From Bacillus salipaludis (GTDB lineage Bacteria; Bacillota; Bacilli; Bacillales_B; DSM-18226): a stretch of 64,000 nt of DNA. The stretch spans positions 62,001 to 126,000 of the forward strand of contig NZ_SMYO01000004.1 of the NCBI RefSeq assembly GCF_004358205.1. Reading direction: 5' to 3'. The notes under the pieces were generated by a model that worked only from the letters and a program-made list of their open reading frames with translations, was not told the origin of the DNA and searched no databases. Both the position numbers and the translations under genes were made by a program. Shown here one piece after another: positions 1 to 9,280 of this stretch; position 1 is the first letter of the stretch, and each line of letters opens with the position of its first letter.

Positions 1-2
1 AT

Positions 3-1112
3 TATGAAATGAAAATCACCATCAAAGAACCATATGCTGGGATGTTAACCAGATTTGTATCCGCAAAAATTCTTAGTCCGAAGCTCTTAGCTGAAGGAAA
101 TGACAAAATTGCCAAAAACCCAGTCGGAACAGGTCCATTTAAATTTGTTGAATGGGTTCAAGGCGATCATTTAACCGTTGAACGTTTTGATGGGTACTGG
201 AACAAGGCTGACCGTGTGAAAAAGATTACCTATAAACCAGTTCCGGAAAATGGCTCTCGCGTTGCTATGTTGAAAACAGGTGAAGCACAGGTCATCTATC
301 CACTGCCAAGTCAAAATATTAAAGAATTAGAGAGTAATTCTGACGTTAAAGTAGAAAAAATTCCTTCTACGATCGCACGTTATGTATCGATTAACACGAT
401 GAAAAAGCCTTTTAACGATCCGCGTGTTCGTCAGGCATTAAACTATGCCGTTGATAAGGATGCTTTTATCAGTGTTGTCAATGCGGGCTTCGGGCTTCCT
501 TTAGACTCGATTATCCCGAGCAAAACGCTTCACTATGTAAAACAGGAAGAATATCAGCAAAATATCGAAAAAGCAAAGCAATTATTAAAAGAAGCTGGAT
601 ATGCAAATGGCTTCAAAACGGAAATTTGGGGGAATACAAACTCCGACACGATGAAGGGAATGCAGTTCATCCAGCAGCAATTAAAAGCCATTGGCGTCGA
701 TGTAAATATTAAATCAATGGAAGAAGGCACTCTTTCGGATGAAATTTATGGAGCACAAAAACCGGAAGATACAAAATTACAAATGTGGTATGTAAGCTGG
801 TCTGCCTATCCTTCTGATACAACCAATGCGACAAAACCATTATTCTATGGCGGTTCGTTCCCTCCAGAGGGTGCGAATACGGCTTATTACAAAAATGACA
901 AGGTAGACAAATGGATGGATGAAGTGAATAAAACAGCAGATGAAGCAAAACAGGATGAAATCTATAGCAATATCCAGTCCACCATTTATAAAGATGCTCC
1001 ATGGATTTTCCTAGGCGTCGATGAAATTTTAACTGGCAAGAGAACAAATGTGGAAGGTGTCAACATTACGCCAGATGGCGGAATTGACGTAACAAACGCA
1101 AACTTGAAGTAA
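3..1112 (+). CDS. ABC transporter substrate-binding protein, peptide/nickel type (5' end outside window)
   Basis: C-terminal part of an extracellular solute-binding protein of family 5 (SBP_bac_5), which delivers peptides or similar ligands to the permease pair encoded just downstream. The reading frame is open to the left edge, so the ATG at position 9 is internal. About 369 codons are visible of the roughly 520 usual for the family; the signal peptide and first lobe are missing. The segment NPVGTGPFKFVEW is the conserved family signature. Ligand is unknown: the importer is followed by sugar-isomerase and dehydrogenase genes rather than peptidases, so a sugar-containing or modified amino-acid substrate is an inference. 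Family confidence is high, substrate confidence low. Confidence 0.9.
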   Translation, partial: YEMKITIKEPYAGMLTRFVSAKILSPKLLAEGNDKIAKNPVGTGPFKFVEWVQGDHLTVERFDGYWNKADRVKKITYKPVPENGSRVAMLKTGEAQVIYPLPSQNIKELESNSDVKVEKIPSTIARYVSINTMKKPFNDPRVRQALNYAVDKDAFISVVNAGFGLPLDSIIPSKTLHYVKQEEYQQNIEKAKQLLKEAGYANGFKTEIWGNTNSDTMKGMQFIQQQLKAIGVDVNIKSMEEGTLSDEIYGAQKPEDTKLQMWYVSWSAYPSDTTNATKPLFYGGSFPPEGANTAYYKNDKVDKWMDEVNKTADEAKQDEIYSNIQSTIYKDAPWIFLGVDEILTGKRTNVEGVNITPDGGIDVTNANLK

Positions 1113-1127
1113 TTTTAATGGTTATAA

Positions 1128-1165
1128 AAAAGGCGGAGGGGGACTCTCTCCCCCGAGGCTTCTTT
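1128..1165 (+). terminator. intercistronic GC-rich stem-loop
   Basis: A GGGGG-loop-CCCCC hairpin followed by a pyrimidine-rich tract lies between the binding protein gene and the first permease gene. Such attenuating hairpins often leave the binding protein more abundant than the membrane parts; that role is inferred. Confidence 0.55.
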
Positions 1166-1244
1166 CCTTCTTAGAAGATAAGAATAATTAAATTCTGACT
1201 TCGAGAACGGTCTAGCGCGCTTTTCTTAGAAAGGGGTTTTCACC

Positions 1245-2168
1245 ATGCTCCAATATATTTTAAAAAGAATACTAGAAATGATTCCTATTCTATTTATTGT
1301 TTCTATTTTAATCTTCCTCTTTACCCACTTAATTCCTGGAGACCCAGCACGACTGGTGGCAGGAAAAGACGCCACGTTAGATGAGGTCGAAGCGATTCGG
1401 GCGCAGCTTGGGCTCAATCAGCCGATTTGGGAGCAATATTTTACCTACATGGCCCACCTATTTCAAGGGAATTTAGGTACCTCCCTGAAGACAAAATTAC
1501 CAGTAACGGATATGTTTGTTGACCGCTTTATGCCATCGATTTATTTAACATTAGCCAGTATGGTTTGGGCTTTAATCATTGGATTAATTATTGGAACATT
1601 CTCCGCTGTTTTTAAAAATAAATGGCCCGATTATCTTGGGATGGTAACAGCGGTTTCGGGAATTTCGTTACCAGGTTTTTGGTTAGGGTTAATCCTCATT
1701 CAGATTTTCTCCGTACAGCTGGGATGGTTTCCAACAGGCGGTGCAGAGGGCTGGCAAAGCTATGTGTTACCATCGTTAACGCTGGGTGCCGGCATCATGT
1801 CGATGCTTGCCCGGTTTACCAGATCTTCATTACTCGAAACGCTTAAGGCTGATTTTATCCGTACGGGACGTGCAAAGGGATTGAAGGAATCGGTTGTCAT
1901 TCCTAAGCATGCCCTGAGAAATTCACTTATTCCGGTTGTAACCATTGCTGGTTTGCAGTTTGGCTTTTTACTGGGAGGCTCCGTTGTAGTAGAAACTGTT
2001 TTTAGTTTCCCGGGAATGGGTCGGTTATTAATTGACTCGATTGCCTTTCGTGACTACCCTGTCATCCAGGCTGAATTATTACTGTTCTCCGTTGAATTTA
2101 TTATTGTCAATTTAATTGTCGACCTTTTATATAGTTATCTTAATCCTAAAATCCGCTACGTTTCATAG
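1245..2168 (+). CDS. ABC transporter permease, DppB/OppB type
   Basis: Membrane subunit (307 aa) of the dipeptide/oligopeptide importer family. The N-terminus has a hydrophobic first helix and the family sequence HLIPGDPA, followed by about five more membrane segments. The cytoplasmic EAA loop, which docks on the ATPase, is visible near residues 200-220 (RTGRAKGLKES). The ATG is preceded by GAAAGGGG with good spacing. It lies after a stem-loop downstream of the binding protein gene and 12 nt before the second permease, so it is part of one transcription unit. Full length for the family. Confidence 0.93.
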   Translation: MLQYILKRILEMIPILFIVSILIFLFTHLIPGDPARLVAGKDATLDEVEAIRAQLGLNQPIWEQYFTYMAHLFQGNLGTSLKTKLPVTDMFVDRFMPSIYLTLASMVWALIIGLIIGTFSAVFKNKWPDYLGMVTAVSGISLPGFWLGLILIQIFSVQLGWFPTGGAEGWQSYVLPSLTLGAGIMSMLARFTRSSLLETLKADFIRTGRAKGLKESVVIPKHALRNSLIPVVTIAGLQFGFLLGGSVVVETVFSFPGMGRLLIDSIAFRDYPVIQAELLLFSVEFIIVNLIVDLLYSYLNPKIRYVS

Positions 2169-2180
2169 AGGAGGGCCGTA

Positions 2181-3077
2181 ATGGAATTATCGAAACAAGT
2201 TACTCAAAATCAGACGATCATCACAGAAAAAAGGTATTCTCCGTTTAAGGACTTTTGGAAAAATTGGAAAAAGCAAAAAACAGCGTTCTGGGCAAGTTTT
2301 TTTATCCTATTACTGATTATCATCGCAATTATTGGTCCTTATATCGCACCGTATGATCCCTATAAACCAGATTATAATGCACTGTTACAAGGTCCAGGCA
2401 AAGACCACCTAGCAGGCACGGATGAATATGGGAGAGATATCTTTAGTAGATTACTAGCCGGTGCTAGAATCTCATTGAGTGTAAGCTTTCTTTCTGTTTT
2501 TCTGGGAGCTTTGGTTGGTACCATGTTAGGGCTTGTCAGCGGCTATTTTGGCGGCTGGTTAGACCGGTTTATCATGAGAGGAAGCGACGTCATGTTTGCT
2601 TTTCCAGATATCCTTCTTGCGATTGCAATTGTCGCAATCTTGGGACCGGGATTGACGAATGTCGTGATTGCCGTGTCCATTTTTGGTGTCCCATCCTTCG
2701 CGAGATTGGTGAGGGGAGCTACGCTTGAGGCAAAAGAAACTGTATTTGTGGAGGCGGCCAAATCGATGGGGGCATCCCATTTTCGAATTATGTTTCAACA
2801 TATTCTGCCGGAAACACTTGGTAGTTTAATTGTTTTTATCTCAATGCGGATTGGAACAGCCATCTTGGCAGCCTCGAGTTTAAGCTTCCTTGGTTTAGGG
2901 GCAAGTCCAGAAACACCGGATTGGGGAGCGATGTTAAGCCTCGGACGTGATTATTTAGGTACATCGTCGCATGTCGTAATGATGCCGGGGATTGCCATCT
3001 TTTTAACCGTTTTGGCCTTCAATGTTGTCGGCGATGGGCTGCGAGATGTACTGGACCCGAAAACGAAGAATGAATAA
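2181..3077 (+). CDS. ABC transporter permease, DppC/OppC type
   Basis: Second membrane subunit (298 aa) of the importer. An N-terminal cytoplasmic tail leads into the first helix at about residues 35-55, then the family segment GTDEYGRDIFSRLL and the EAA loop EAAKSMGASHFRIMFQHILP near residue 195. It pairs with the DppB-like protein to form the channel. It starts 12 nt after the previous gene behind a GAGGAGGG ribosome site and is followed closely by the two ATPase genes, the standard order of dpp/opp operons. Nothing odd is seen. Confidence 0.93.
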   Translation: MELSKQVTQNQTIITEKRYSPFKDFWKNWKKQKTAFWASFFILLLIIIAIIGPYIAPYDPYKPDYNALLQGPGKDHLAGTDEYGRDIFSRLLAGARISLSVSFLSVFLGALVGTMLGLVSGYFGGWLDRFIMRGSDVMFAFPDILLAIAIVAILGPGLTNVVIAVSIFGVPSFARLVRGATLEAKETVFVEAAKSMGASHFRIMFQHILPETLGSLIVFISMRIGTAILAASSLSFLGLGASPETPDWGAMLSLGRDYLGTSSHVVMMPGIAIFLTVLAFNVVGDGLRDVLDPKTKNE

Positions 3078-3092
3078 GGGAGTTTGAAAAGG

Positions 3093-4082
3093 ATGGAGAA
3101 GCTGCTGCAGGTAGAAAAGCTTGAAACAGAATTCACGAAGGATAAACATAAAACGAAAATTTTACACGGTGTTAACTTTCACATCCATAAAGGTGAGGTT
3201 GTCGGTCTTGTTGGTGAATCAGGAAGTGGAAAAAGTATCACTTCCCTCTCCATCATGAAATTATTTAAAGGGACGAGCGGAGAAATTTCAGGCGGCAGGA
3301 TTCAATTTAATCAAGAGGATTTAACGAGCAAATCTGAAGGGGAAATGAGGAAAATTCGTGGAAAACAAATTGCGATGATTTTTCAAGAACCGATGACTTC
3401 TTTAAATCCCGTGATGAAAATTGGCGAGCAGCTGCTCGAGCCGATCCGCCTTCATTTAGGATTTGATGAGAAGAAGGCACGGGAACATGCCGTTTCAATT
3501 TTAAAAAAGGTCGGTATTCCAAGGGCGGAGGAAATCATGAAGGAGTTTCCCCATCAGTTATCCGGCGGTATGCGGCAAAGAATCATGATTGCGATGGCGA
3601 TAACCTGTCATCCACAGCTACTCATCGCGGATGAACCGACGACGGCACTGGATGTCACCATCCAGGCGCAAATATTAGATCTAATCAAACAACTTCAACA
3701 AAAGGAACAAATGTCGGTGTTATTGATCACACATGATTTAGGGGTTGTTGCGGAAATGTGTGATCGGGTAGTCGTATTGTATGCAGGCAGAGTGGTTGAA
3801 GAGGCGAATGTATTCGATTTATTTGAAAGCCCAAAACATCCTTATACGAAAGGGCTGATTGGCTCTGTGCCAAAGCTTGGTCAGAAAAGGGATAAATTGG
3901 ACTCGATTAGAGGCAATGTCCCGGACCCGAATCATTTACCTCAAGGATGCAAGTTTGCACCAAGGTGTAATGATGCGATGCCGATTTGTTATCAGGAAGA
4001 ACCGCCAGAATTGAAATTTGATCATGGCAGGACTTGCAGCTGCTGGTTATACAAAGAGGAAAGGGGGGGCATACGTGTCTAA
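3093..4082 (+). CDS. ABC transporter ATP-binding protein, DppD/OppD type
   Basis: Nucleotide-binding subunit (329 aa from the chosen ATG). Walker A GESGSGKS, the ABC signature LSGGMRQR and Walker B LLIADEP are present, and the C-terminal oligopeptide-transporter extension carries the cysteine-containing segment CKFAPRCNDAMPIC. An upstream TTG at 3084 sits only 1 nt from the ribosome site AAGGGAG; the ATG at 3093 has a spacing of about 10 nt and begins MEKLLQVEKL, so it is preferred. The end overlaps the next ATPase gene by 8 nt, indicating translational coupling. Confidence 0.92.
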   Translation: MEKLLQVEKLETEFTKDKHKTKILHGVNFHIHKGEVVGLVGESGSGKSITSLSIMKLFKGTSGEISGGRIQFNQEDLTSKSEGEMRKIRGKQIAMIFQEPMTSLNPVMKIGEQLLEPIRLHLGFDEKKAREHAVSILKKVGIPRAEEIMKEFPHQLSGGMRQRIMIAMAITCHPQLLIADEPTTALDVTIQAQILDLIKQLQQKEQMSVLLITHDLGVVAEMCDRVVVLYAGRVVEEANVFDLFESPKHPYTKGLIGSVPKLGQKRDKLDSIRGNVPDPNHLPQGCKFAPRCNDAMPICYQEEPPELKFDHGRTCSCWLYKEERGGIRV

Positions 4083-5043
4083 TACTCTTTTAAAGGTATC
4101 AGGGTTAAAGAAATCTTTTTCGATTCCGGATGGCATGTTTGGAAAAAAGAAAACGCTCAAAGCGGTCCATGATGTATCCTTCATGATTCCGGAGGGGAAG
4201 ACGTTTAGTCTTGTAGGGGAAAGCGGCTGCGGAAAATCGACAACAGGGAGACTGATTAATCGGCTGATTGCACCGAACCAGGGCGAAATCTGGCTTGACG
4301 GGGATGAAATCTCGGGAAAAAAAGAATCTCAATTAAAAACAATGCGAAAAAAGGTGCAAATGATTTTTCAGGACCCGTATGCCTCTCTTAATCCAAGAAT
4401 GAAAGTTCGTGATATTGTTGCCGAACCACTTGCGATTCATACGAAGCTATCAAGGGCAGAGCGATATAAACAGGTAGCGGAAATTTTAGAGGTCGTTGGT
4501 TTAAGTGAGTATCATGCAAATCGTTACGCCCATGAGTTCAGCGGCGGCCAGCGTCAGCGCATTGGCATTGCACGGGCACTGATTCTGAAACCAAGATTGA
4601 TTATTGCGGATGAACCCGTATCGGCCTTAGATGTTTCCATCCAGGCTCAAATCCTTAATCTTTTGAAGGATTTACAAGCTGAATTTAACTTAACCTATCT
4701 ATTTATCTCGCATGATTTAAGTGTTGTTGAGCATATCAGTGACCATATTGGTGTGATGTATTTAGGGACGATCGTGGAGTCTGGGCCGAAAGAGGTTATT
4801 TTTTCTAACCCGCAGCATCCGTATACAAAAGCGCTTTTGTCGTCGATTCCAATTCCAGACCCGCGCCTGCGAAGGGAAAGGATTATTTTACAAGGGGATT
4901 TACCAAGTCCTGTAAATCCGCCGGCAGGCTGCCGATTTCATACACGCTGCCCTGTAGCGACTGAGGCTTGTAAAGGGACGGAACCTGCTTTGAAAAAAGC
5001 GGGAACAGACGATCATTTTGTTGCTTGTCATTTGGTAGAATAG
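4075..5043 (+). CDS. ABC transporter ATP-binding protein, DppF/OppF type
   Basis: Second nucleotide-binding subunit (322 aa). Walker A GESGCGKS, signature FSGGQRQR, Walker B LIIADEP, and a C-terminal cysteine segment CRFHTRCPVATEAC are visible. The GTG at 4075 is preferred because a strong AGGAAAGGGGGG lies 6 nt upstream; a longer open frame reaching 4018 would overlap dppD more deeply with no ribosome site. It overlaps the upstream gene by 8 nt. With the preceding four genes it completes an ABC importer; the next gene starts 29 nt downstream, so the enzymes that follow are probably co-transcribed. Confidence 0.92.
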   Translation: MSNTLLKVSGLKKSFSIPDGMFGKKKTLKAVHDVSFMIPEGKTFSLVGESGCGKSTTGRLINRLIAPNQGEIWLDGDEISGKKESQLKTMRKKVQMIFQDPYASLNPRMKVRDIVAEPLAIHTKLSRAERYKQVAEILEVVGLSEYHANRYAHEFSGGQRQRIGIARALILKPRLIIADEPVSALDVSIQAQILNLLKDLQAEFNLTYLFISHDLSVVEHISDHIGVMYLGTIVESGPKEVIFSNPQHPYTKALLSSIPIPDPRLRRERIILQGDLPSPVNPPAGCRFHTRCPVATEACKGTEPALKKAGTDDHFVACHLVE

Positions 5044-5072
5044 CAGTTTTAAAAAAATAGGAGGGGTTTTCG

Positions 5073-5948
5073 ATGAAGGTTGGATTAAGTACATACAGTT
5101 TAGTGAAGGAATTACGCGAAGGGACCATGGACGTATTGGATGTCATTCAATGGATTGCGGATAATGGCGGCGAACATATGGAAATGGTTCCTTACGGTTA
5201 TTCGATGGTCGATAATCCCGAATTAGCGGATCAAGTTAAGGAAAAAGCAGCAACACTCGGGATTGAGCTGTCAGCCTATTCCTTGCCGGCAAACTTTGTT
5301 CAAGAGACTGAAGAGGCTTTTCAAGAAGAAGTGGAACGTCTCAAAACACATGTAGATATCGTCAATCGTTTAGGGATCAAGATTATGCGCCATGATGTAA
5401 CGGCCTTCACGCTAAAGCCTGAAGAAATGACCATCCATTATTTTGAAGAACATTTTTCAAAATTTGTTAGGGGCAGCCAGTTGATTGCTGATTATGCGGC
5501 ACAATTTGGTATTACGACTACGATTGAAAATCATGGCTTTAATGTTCAGTCAAGTGACCGGGTTCAGCGGGTGATTCATTCTGTGAACCGTGAGAATTTT
5601 AAAACGACCCTTGATGTGGGAAATTTCCTATGCATTGATGAAGATCCGCTTGTAGGGGTAAAGAAGAATATTCCATATGCCGCGACTGTTCATTTTAAAG
5701 ATTTCTATATTCGTCCTTACTATGAAAATCCAGGGGATGGTGTCTGGTTCCGGACGGTGAATGAAAACTATTTGCGTGGTGCGATTGTCGGCCATGGTGA
5801 TTTAAATATTCGTGAGATTATCAAACTCGTTAAAAATTCAGGATATGACGGCTATTTAACGGTTGAGTTCGAGGGAATGGAAGATTGCAAGATTGGATCG
5901 AAAATTGGAATGGAAAATGTAAGAAGACTATGGAATGAAGTGCAGTAA
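5073..5948 (+). CDS. sugar phosphate isomerase/epimerase family protein (TIM barrel)
   Basis: Xylose-isomerase-like TIM barrel protein (291 aa), a family of metal-dependent isomerases, epimerases and dehydratases acting on sugars and inositol derivatives. Likely metal ligands are the Glu of TTIENHG (about residue 150), the Asp of TLDVGNF (about 186), the His of VHFKDFY (about 210) and the Glu of LTVEFEG (about 270), in family order. The ribosome site GGAGGGG precedes the ATG. It follows an ABC importer and precedes a Gfo/Idh/MocA dehydrogenase, so it probably processes the imported compound. Substrate cannot be read from the sequence. Confidence 0.85.
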   Translation: MKVGLSTYSLVKELREGTMDVLDVIQWIADNGGEHMEMVPYGYSMVDNPELADQVKEKAATLGIELSAYSLPANFVQETEEAFQEEVERLKTHVDIVNRLGIKIMRHDVTAFTLKPEEMTIHYFEEHFSKFVRGSQLIADYAAQFGITTTIENHGFNVQSSDRVQRVIHSVNRENFKTTLDVGNFLCIDEDPLVGVKKNIPYAATVHFKDFYIRPYYENPGDGVWFRTVNENYLRGAIVGHGDLNIREIIKLVKNSGYDGYLTVEFEGMEDCKIGSKIGMENVRRLWNEVQ

Positions 5949-5971
5949 TTTTTACAGAAGGGGTGAAACAC

Positions 5972-7030
5972 ATGGAACAGCTTCGGGTTTGTGTGATTGG
6001 AACAGGTTCAATTTCCGATATGCACCTGGCATCCTATGCGAACAATCTCCATGCCGTATTATATGGTGTGTACGATTTTTCAAAGGAAAGAGCGGAGGAG
6101 AAAGCAAGGAAGTACGGAATTGAAAAGGTGTATGACTCTCTAGAAGCGGTTTTTGACGACCCTCATGTTGATGCTGTCAGTATTTGCACCTGGAATAACA
6201 CGCATGCTGAAATTTCAATCGGTGCTCTTAAAAGCGGCAAGCATGTTTTAGTAGAAAAACCTCTTTCCATGACAGTCGAAGAAGCGGTAATGGTGGAGGA
6301 AGCAGCGCGAAAATCCACTAAAACCTTTCAGGTTGGTTTTGTCAGAAGATTTGCCACCAATACGAGGGTATTGAAATCGTTTATTGATCAGGGGAAATTA
6401 GGGGAAATCTACTATGCCAAGGCATCCTGCCTGCGGAGATTAGGGAATCCGGGCGGCTGGTTTGCCGACCAGGCGCGCTCTGGCGGGGGACCATTAATCG
6501 ATCTTGGTGTTCATATTATTGATATTTGCTGGTATTTAATGGGGCGCCCAAAGGTGAAATCGATCTCCGGGAATACGTATCGGCAGCTTGGAAATCGTGG
6601 AAACGTTGGGAATCTAAGTTTTTATAAAGCTGCGGACTATGATCAAGGGAAAAATACGGTAGAAGATTTAGCTAATGCCCTCATTACCTTTGAGAATGGC
6701 GCTTCTTTACTTGTAGATGTTTCCTTTACCTTACATGCAAAGAAAGATGAAATTCAAGTAAAATTATTCGGGACAAAGGGCGGAGCTGAATTAGAACCAG
6801 AATTGGTTTTGATTAGTGAAGAAAATAATACGATTTTAAATATTCATCCGCAAATGGATCATCTTAGCTTCGATTTTTCCAATGCGTTTCAAAATGAAAT
6901 TGATTCCTTTGTGGAGAGCTGTTTATCAGGGATTGAACCAGTGGCACCAGTTGCAGACGGCGTTGAAATCATGAAAATTTTAGCGGGGATTTATGAAGCT
7001 GCGGAAAAGAAGTGCGAGGTGAGATTTTAA
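5972..7030 (+). CDS. Gfo/Idh/MocA family NAD(P)-dependent oxidoreductase
   Basis: Sugar/inositol dehydrogenase-type protein (352 aa). The N-terminal Rossmann motif is GTGSISDMHLASY; EKPLSMTVEEA around residues 95-105 holds the conserved Lys of the EKP motif; GGPLIDLGVHIIDICWYLMG near residue 175 carries the family Asp and His residues. The ATG at 5972 has AGAAGGGG about 8 nt upstream, while a GTG at 5963 overlaps that site. It sits between two TIM barrel isomerase genes, an arrangement typical of catabolic routes through keto-sugars or inositol-like intermediates. The exact substrate is unknown. Confidence 0.88.
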   Translation: MEQLRVCVIGTGSISDMHLASYANNLHAVLYGVYDFSKERAEEKARKYGIEKVYDSLEAVFDDPHVDAVSICTWNNTHAEISIGALKSGKHVLVEKPLSMTVEEAVMVEEAARKSTKTFQVGFVRRFATNTRVLKSFIDQGKLGEIYYAKASCLRRLGNPGGWFADQARSGGGPLIDLGVHIIDICWYLMGRPKVKSISGNTYRQLGNRGNVGNLSFYKAADYDQGKNTVEDLANALITFENGASLLVDVSFTLHAKKDEIQVKLFGTKGGAELEPELVLISEENNTILNIHPQMDHLSFDFSNAFQNEIDSFVESCLSGIEPVAPVADGVEIMKILAGIYEAAEKKCEVRF

Positions 7031-7033
7031 TCT

Positions 7034-7927
7034 ATGACTTCCTTAAAACTGAATAATAAAATTGGGGTTATCGTGGATAGTCTTCGATTGCCGCTCCGTG
7101 AAGGTCTTAAAGCAGTAAAGGAAATGGGAGCGGATGGTGTTCAAATCTATGCGGTTAACGGTGAAATGGCCCCGGAAAATTTAAGTGGCCAATCTCGGAA
7201 GGAACTTAAATCTTATCTTGAGTCATTAGGATTAGAAATCTCCGCCCTTTGTGGTGATTTAGGCGGTCATGGGTTTCAGGACCAGCAACAAAATAAGCAG
7301 AAGGTTGAAAAATCGAAGCGGATTTTAGACTTAGCCGTGGAGCTTGGAACCAATATTGTCACTACCCATATTGGGATTATTCCAGAGGAGAAGGATAGTC
7401 CTATCTTCGAAGCTATGCAATCAGCATGTGAAGAGCTTGGAGTCTATGCAAAAAGGATGAATGCCTATTTTGCTATCGAAACGGGTCCGGAGCATGCGGT
7501 CAGATTGAAGGACTTTTTGGATAGCCTAAGTACCAATGGAGTCTCCGTCAATTTTGATCCGGCGAATATGGTAATGGTAACGGGGGATGATCCTGTAGAA
7601 GGTGTAAAGCTTCTTAAGGATTATATTGTTCACACCCATGTAAAGGATGGGATCCGCCTTAAACCTGTTGACCCTCGCGATGTGTATGGTGCGCTTGGCT
7701 ATGGAGGCGGTACTGACCATGAAAAAATCGCTCAAATGGTCGCCTCCGGGGAATACTTTCGAGAACTGCAACTCGGAAAAGGTGCAGTTGACTTTCCAAA
7801 ATACTTCGCAGCCTTACAAGAAATCCAATACAACGGCTACCTAACCATTGAACGCGAAGTTCAAACTAACCCAACTCAAGATATAAGTGAAGCAATTGAA
7901 TTTATTAAAGCATTTAAGGTAGATTGA
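7034..7927 (+). CDS. second sugar phosphate isomerase/epimerase family protein
   Basis: Another xylose-isomerase-like TIM barrel protein (297 aa), only distantly similar to the one at 5073. Conserved acidic/His positions are seen in FAIETGPE (about residue 148), NFDPANM (about 177), HTHVKDG (about 204) and LTIEREV (about 276). The gene begins 3 nt after the dehydrogenase stop, with GAGGTGAG as ribosome site. Two such barrels flanking a dehydrogenase suggest consecutive epimerase/isomerase and oxidation steps. A class A palindrome starts 12 nt after the stop. Confidence 0.86.
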   Translation: MTSLKLNNKIGVIVDSLRLPLREGLKAVKEMGADGVQIYAVNGEMAPENLSGQSRKELKSYLESLGLEISALCGDLGGHGFQDQQQNKQKVEKSKRILDLAVELGTNIVTTHIGIIPEEKDSPIFEAMQSACEELGVYAKRMNAYFAIETGPEHAVRLKDFLDSLSTNGVSVNFDPANMVMVTGDDPVEGVKLLKDYIVHTHVKDGIRLKPVDPRDVYGALGYGGGTDHEKIAQMVASGEYFRELQLGKGAVDFPKYFAALQEIQYNGYLTIEREVQTNPTQDISEAIEFIKAFKVD

Positions 7928-7939
7928 GAAGGAGTTGTG

Positions 7940-7986
7940 TTCGATAAAATTCGGGGCGAGACAGGCGCCGCTCGAATTTTGTCGAA
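7940..7986. repeat. class A palindromic element (copy 1, divergent)
   Basis: Hairpin whose arms read TTCGATAAAATTCG and CGAATTTTGTCGAA, with a central GGCGAGACAGGCGCC that differs from the usual GGTG...CACC core. It lies between the TIM barrel gene and the ROK regulator gene. Confidence 0.8.
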
Positions 7987-8087
7987 TGAATTTAAAAAAT
8001 GATGTTAGTGCTTTCTTATGAATGGGAGATTTAACATGATTTTTTAAAGAGAGATAGAAAAATCATTTAAAAAGGGATGTAAATGGA

Positions 8088-9242
8088 ATGGAAAAACAGG
8101 ATCAGCTTTTAATGAAGAAGCAGAATAAGAATTTAGTTTTAGAGATTATAAAGAATCAATCGCCGATTTCGAGGATGGAAATTGCTAAGATCACAGGGAT
8201 GAGTCCGACATCGATTACGAGGATCGTAAATGAGCTTCATTTACAAGGATTTGTTAAAGAGACGGAATTAGTAACTTCCGGTGTTGGTAGAAAGGCTGTT
8301 TTACTTGATGTATGTGATGATGTGTTTTTTACGATCGGAGTTGAAATAGACAAATTTATTATAAAAATCGGTATTGTCAATTATGTTGGGGAGATTGTTG
8401 AATTAAGGAGGATTCCAAGATTGGAGTCCGAAAGTTACTTTGAAACACTTGAAAAGGTAAATATGAATCTAAAGGAATTAATTGAAAAAAATCGGATTCC
8501 TCATCAAAGGATAATTGGGATTGGGGTAGGATTACCGGGTTTTATTGATAATCAAAACGGAGTTGTAAAGGTATCGGATCAGCTTAAATGGAAAAATGTC
8601 AATCTAGCGGAAGATCTTAAACAGCTTACGGCATTCGAAGTCATGATTGATAATGAATTAAAAATGAAGATTGTCGCGGAGGATTTTAAGGGGAGCGCAA
8701 AAAATTCGCATCATGCCGTCCTTGTTGGTATTGGATCAGGTATCGGTTCTGCGATGATTCTTAACGGGGAAATTTACCGTGGCGATTCCAATAATGCGGG
8801 GGAAATCGGCCATACGGTGATTAATCCGACTGGGAATGTTTGTAATTGCGGGAAAATTGGCTGCCTTGCCACCTATATATCCGAAGGGGCGATTGTTGGG
8901 GATGCAAGAAAGGTAAAAGAAATTGATTCCATTCTTGATGTATTTGAGGCATACCGAAATGGGGAATCATGGGCCCATAATCTTATGGATCGAACAACGA
9001 CTTATATTGCTCTAGCTGTCAGCAATATCCTTTGTCTCTATAATCCGGAAATGATTATTCTGAGCGGGGATACAATTGAAAGGCTCCCCGAAATAAAGCA
9101 ACCGATTGAGCAGAAATGTGACCTATATATATGGGAACCATTGAAAGAAAGAGTAAAGATCGTTTATTCCCAGTTAGGTGAACATGGGGTTGTTCTTGGC
9201 GCAGCGATTCAAGTACAAAATTTGCTTCTGGATTTAGAGTAA
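8088..9242 (+). CDS. ROK family transcriptional repressor
   Basis: NagC/XylR-type regulator (384 aa). The N-terminal winged helix-turn-helix is clear (ISRMEIAKITGMSPTSITRI, residues about 25-45). The ROK sugar-kinase-like domain follows, with VGIGSGIGSAMILNG and the zinc-binding cysteine cluster CNCGKIGC near residue 265. Such proteins repress sugar catabolic operons and release DNA on binding a sugar or sugar phosphate. It probably controls the importer/isomerase cluster upstream or the asparaginase/cutC pair downstream; no operator could be assigned. The ATG at 8088 is preceded by AAAGGGA. Confidence 0.9.
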   Translation: MEKQDQLLMKKQNKNLVLEIIKNQSPISRMEIAKITGMSPTSITRIVNELHLQGFVKETELVTSGVGRKAVLLDVCDDVFFTIGVEIDKFIIKIGIVNYVGEIVELRRIPRLESESYFETLEKVNMNLKELIEKNRIPHQRIIGIGVGLPGFIDNQNGVVKVSDQLKWKNVNLAEDLKQLTAFEVMIDNELKMKIVAEDFKGSAKNSHHAVLVGIGSGIGSAMILNGEIYRGDSNNAGEIGHTVINPTGNVCNCGKIGCLATYISEGAIVGDARKVKEIDSILDVFEAYRNGESWAHNLMDRTTTYIALAVSNILCLYNPEMIILSGDTIERLPEIKQPIEQKCDLYIWEPLKERVKIVYSQLGEHGVVLGAAIQVQNLLLDLE

Positions 9243-9280
9243 ACAAGGGATTTCATTTTTTAAGGGGAGAGGTTAGAAAG